NCBI GenBank assembly: GCA_018819135.1
Contig: JAHJQK010000196.1
Location: 1 to 40,465, forward strand
Direction of reading: 5' to 3'
Length of the DNA stretch: 40,465 nt
DNA from: Pseudomonadota bacterium
GTDB taxonomy: Bacteria > Desulfobacterota > SM23-61
A program made the translations under genes and the position numbers. This document shows positions 40,257 through 40,465 of the stretch, in pieces. The number at the start of each line of letters is the position of its first letter. The first letter of the stretch is position 1. The notes below the pieces were generated by a model. It was not told the DNA's origin, ran no database searches, and was given only the letters and a program-made list of their open reading frames with translations.

Positions 40257-40465
40257 TCGTAAAGAGGAAAAATTCTGCCCAAAGAATATCTTTCTAACCC
40301 TTCTTTGTCAACCCCTTTCAGATTCTTCTGAAATTCCGCCATAAGGACGACAGGAGGGATGAGGGGAGGGGGTTTTAAAAGTTTTGAAAAACAGCGGCGT
40401 GCTTCTTATGGAAAAAGGAATACCCGTTCGTTTTTCTCAGGGGATTTGAAGGAGAAGAGGGGGAA
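40257..40465. other. Gene-free end of the window
   Basis: I see no supported gene. A 13-codon frame (MEKGIPVRFSQGI) begins near 40409. The last bases carry GAAGGAGAAGAGGGGG, which could be a ribosome binding site for a gene beyond the window. Confidence 0.3.

Overview
The window looks like a chromosomal segment of a Gram-negative, anaerobic deltaproteobacterium (Desulfobacterota, in the Syntrophobacterales/Syntrophales sphere). This is inferred from gene order and protein style, not from a search. The gene run tilS-ftsH-folP-glmM-pdxJ-acpS-nnr-tsaE-aspartokinase-citramalate synthase is a deltaproteobacterial arrangement as I know it. The liv transporter, the pilT/pilU pair and the many intergenic repeats fit the same group. 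There is no rRNA, prophage or CRISPR array. One tRNA is present, tRNA-Arg(CCU).

Layout. (1) 1-3150 is a graveyard of accessory DNA. It holds three type II toxin-antitoxin modules, all with a damaged toxin gene: an antitoxin with a 15-codon toxin stub, a RelB/ParE pair whose toxin lacks its N-terminal half, and a higBA pair whose toxin lost one base near its stop codon. Mixed in are three remnants of REP-associated IS200-like (Y1) transposases, GGGGAC-cored border motifs, a possible group II intron scrap and a possible half attC site. (2) 3160-4734 has a minus-strand RsbRD_N-like regulator and mtnA. (3) 4881-11304 has a branched-chain-amino-acid-type ABC transporter (binding protein, LivH, LivM, LivG, LivF) and a flavoprotein of the fumarate reductase/L-aspartate oxidase superfamily with an altered substrate site. 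(4) 11338-11850 has tRNA-Arg followed by a MITE-like element and an array of perfect hairpins. (5) 11850-14204 has an NTF2/SnoaL-like protein, a DUF456 membrane protein and a divergent M20 amidohydrolase.

(6) 14366-16338 is miaB with a coupled PHP-domain phosphoesterase. Convergent to it are pilU and pilT (16362-18543), the type IV pilus retraction ATPases. (7) 18862-22414 is a Xer recombinase and an 882-residue DHH/CBS/poly(A)-polymerase-type fusion. (8) 22666-27887 is trpS, then scpA-scpB-rluB-cobalamin adenosyltransferase-tilS, tightly packed with overlaps. (9) 28017-39512 is ftsH, folP, glmM, pdxJ, acpS, nnr, tsaE, lysC, cimA and a ComEA-like helix-hairpin-helix protein. (10) 39601-40465 has a stand-alone Lrp/AsnC ligand-binding (RAM) domain, a copy of a dispersed repeat, and a thiolase relic reduced to its two termini.

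How the parts relate. The core genes serve translation (miaB, trpS, tilS, tsaE, rluB, CCA/A-adding enzyme), chromosome segregation (xer, scpAB), envelope and cofactor synthesis (glmM, folP, pdxJ, acpS, nnr) and aspartate/isoleucine metabolism (lysC, cimA, with the RAM protein as a possible amino-acid sensor). Intergenic gaps are largely filled by several families of short palindromic or dispersed repeats. One of them appears to have supplied the last codons of pdxJ, and another occupies the place between folP and glmM where cdaA and a YbbR gene sit in relatives.

The strongest observations are the precise lesions in the toxin genes, the shared internal deletion in two transposase remnants, the thiolase relic, and the repeat families. 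I did not find a convincing large undescribed system.
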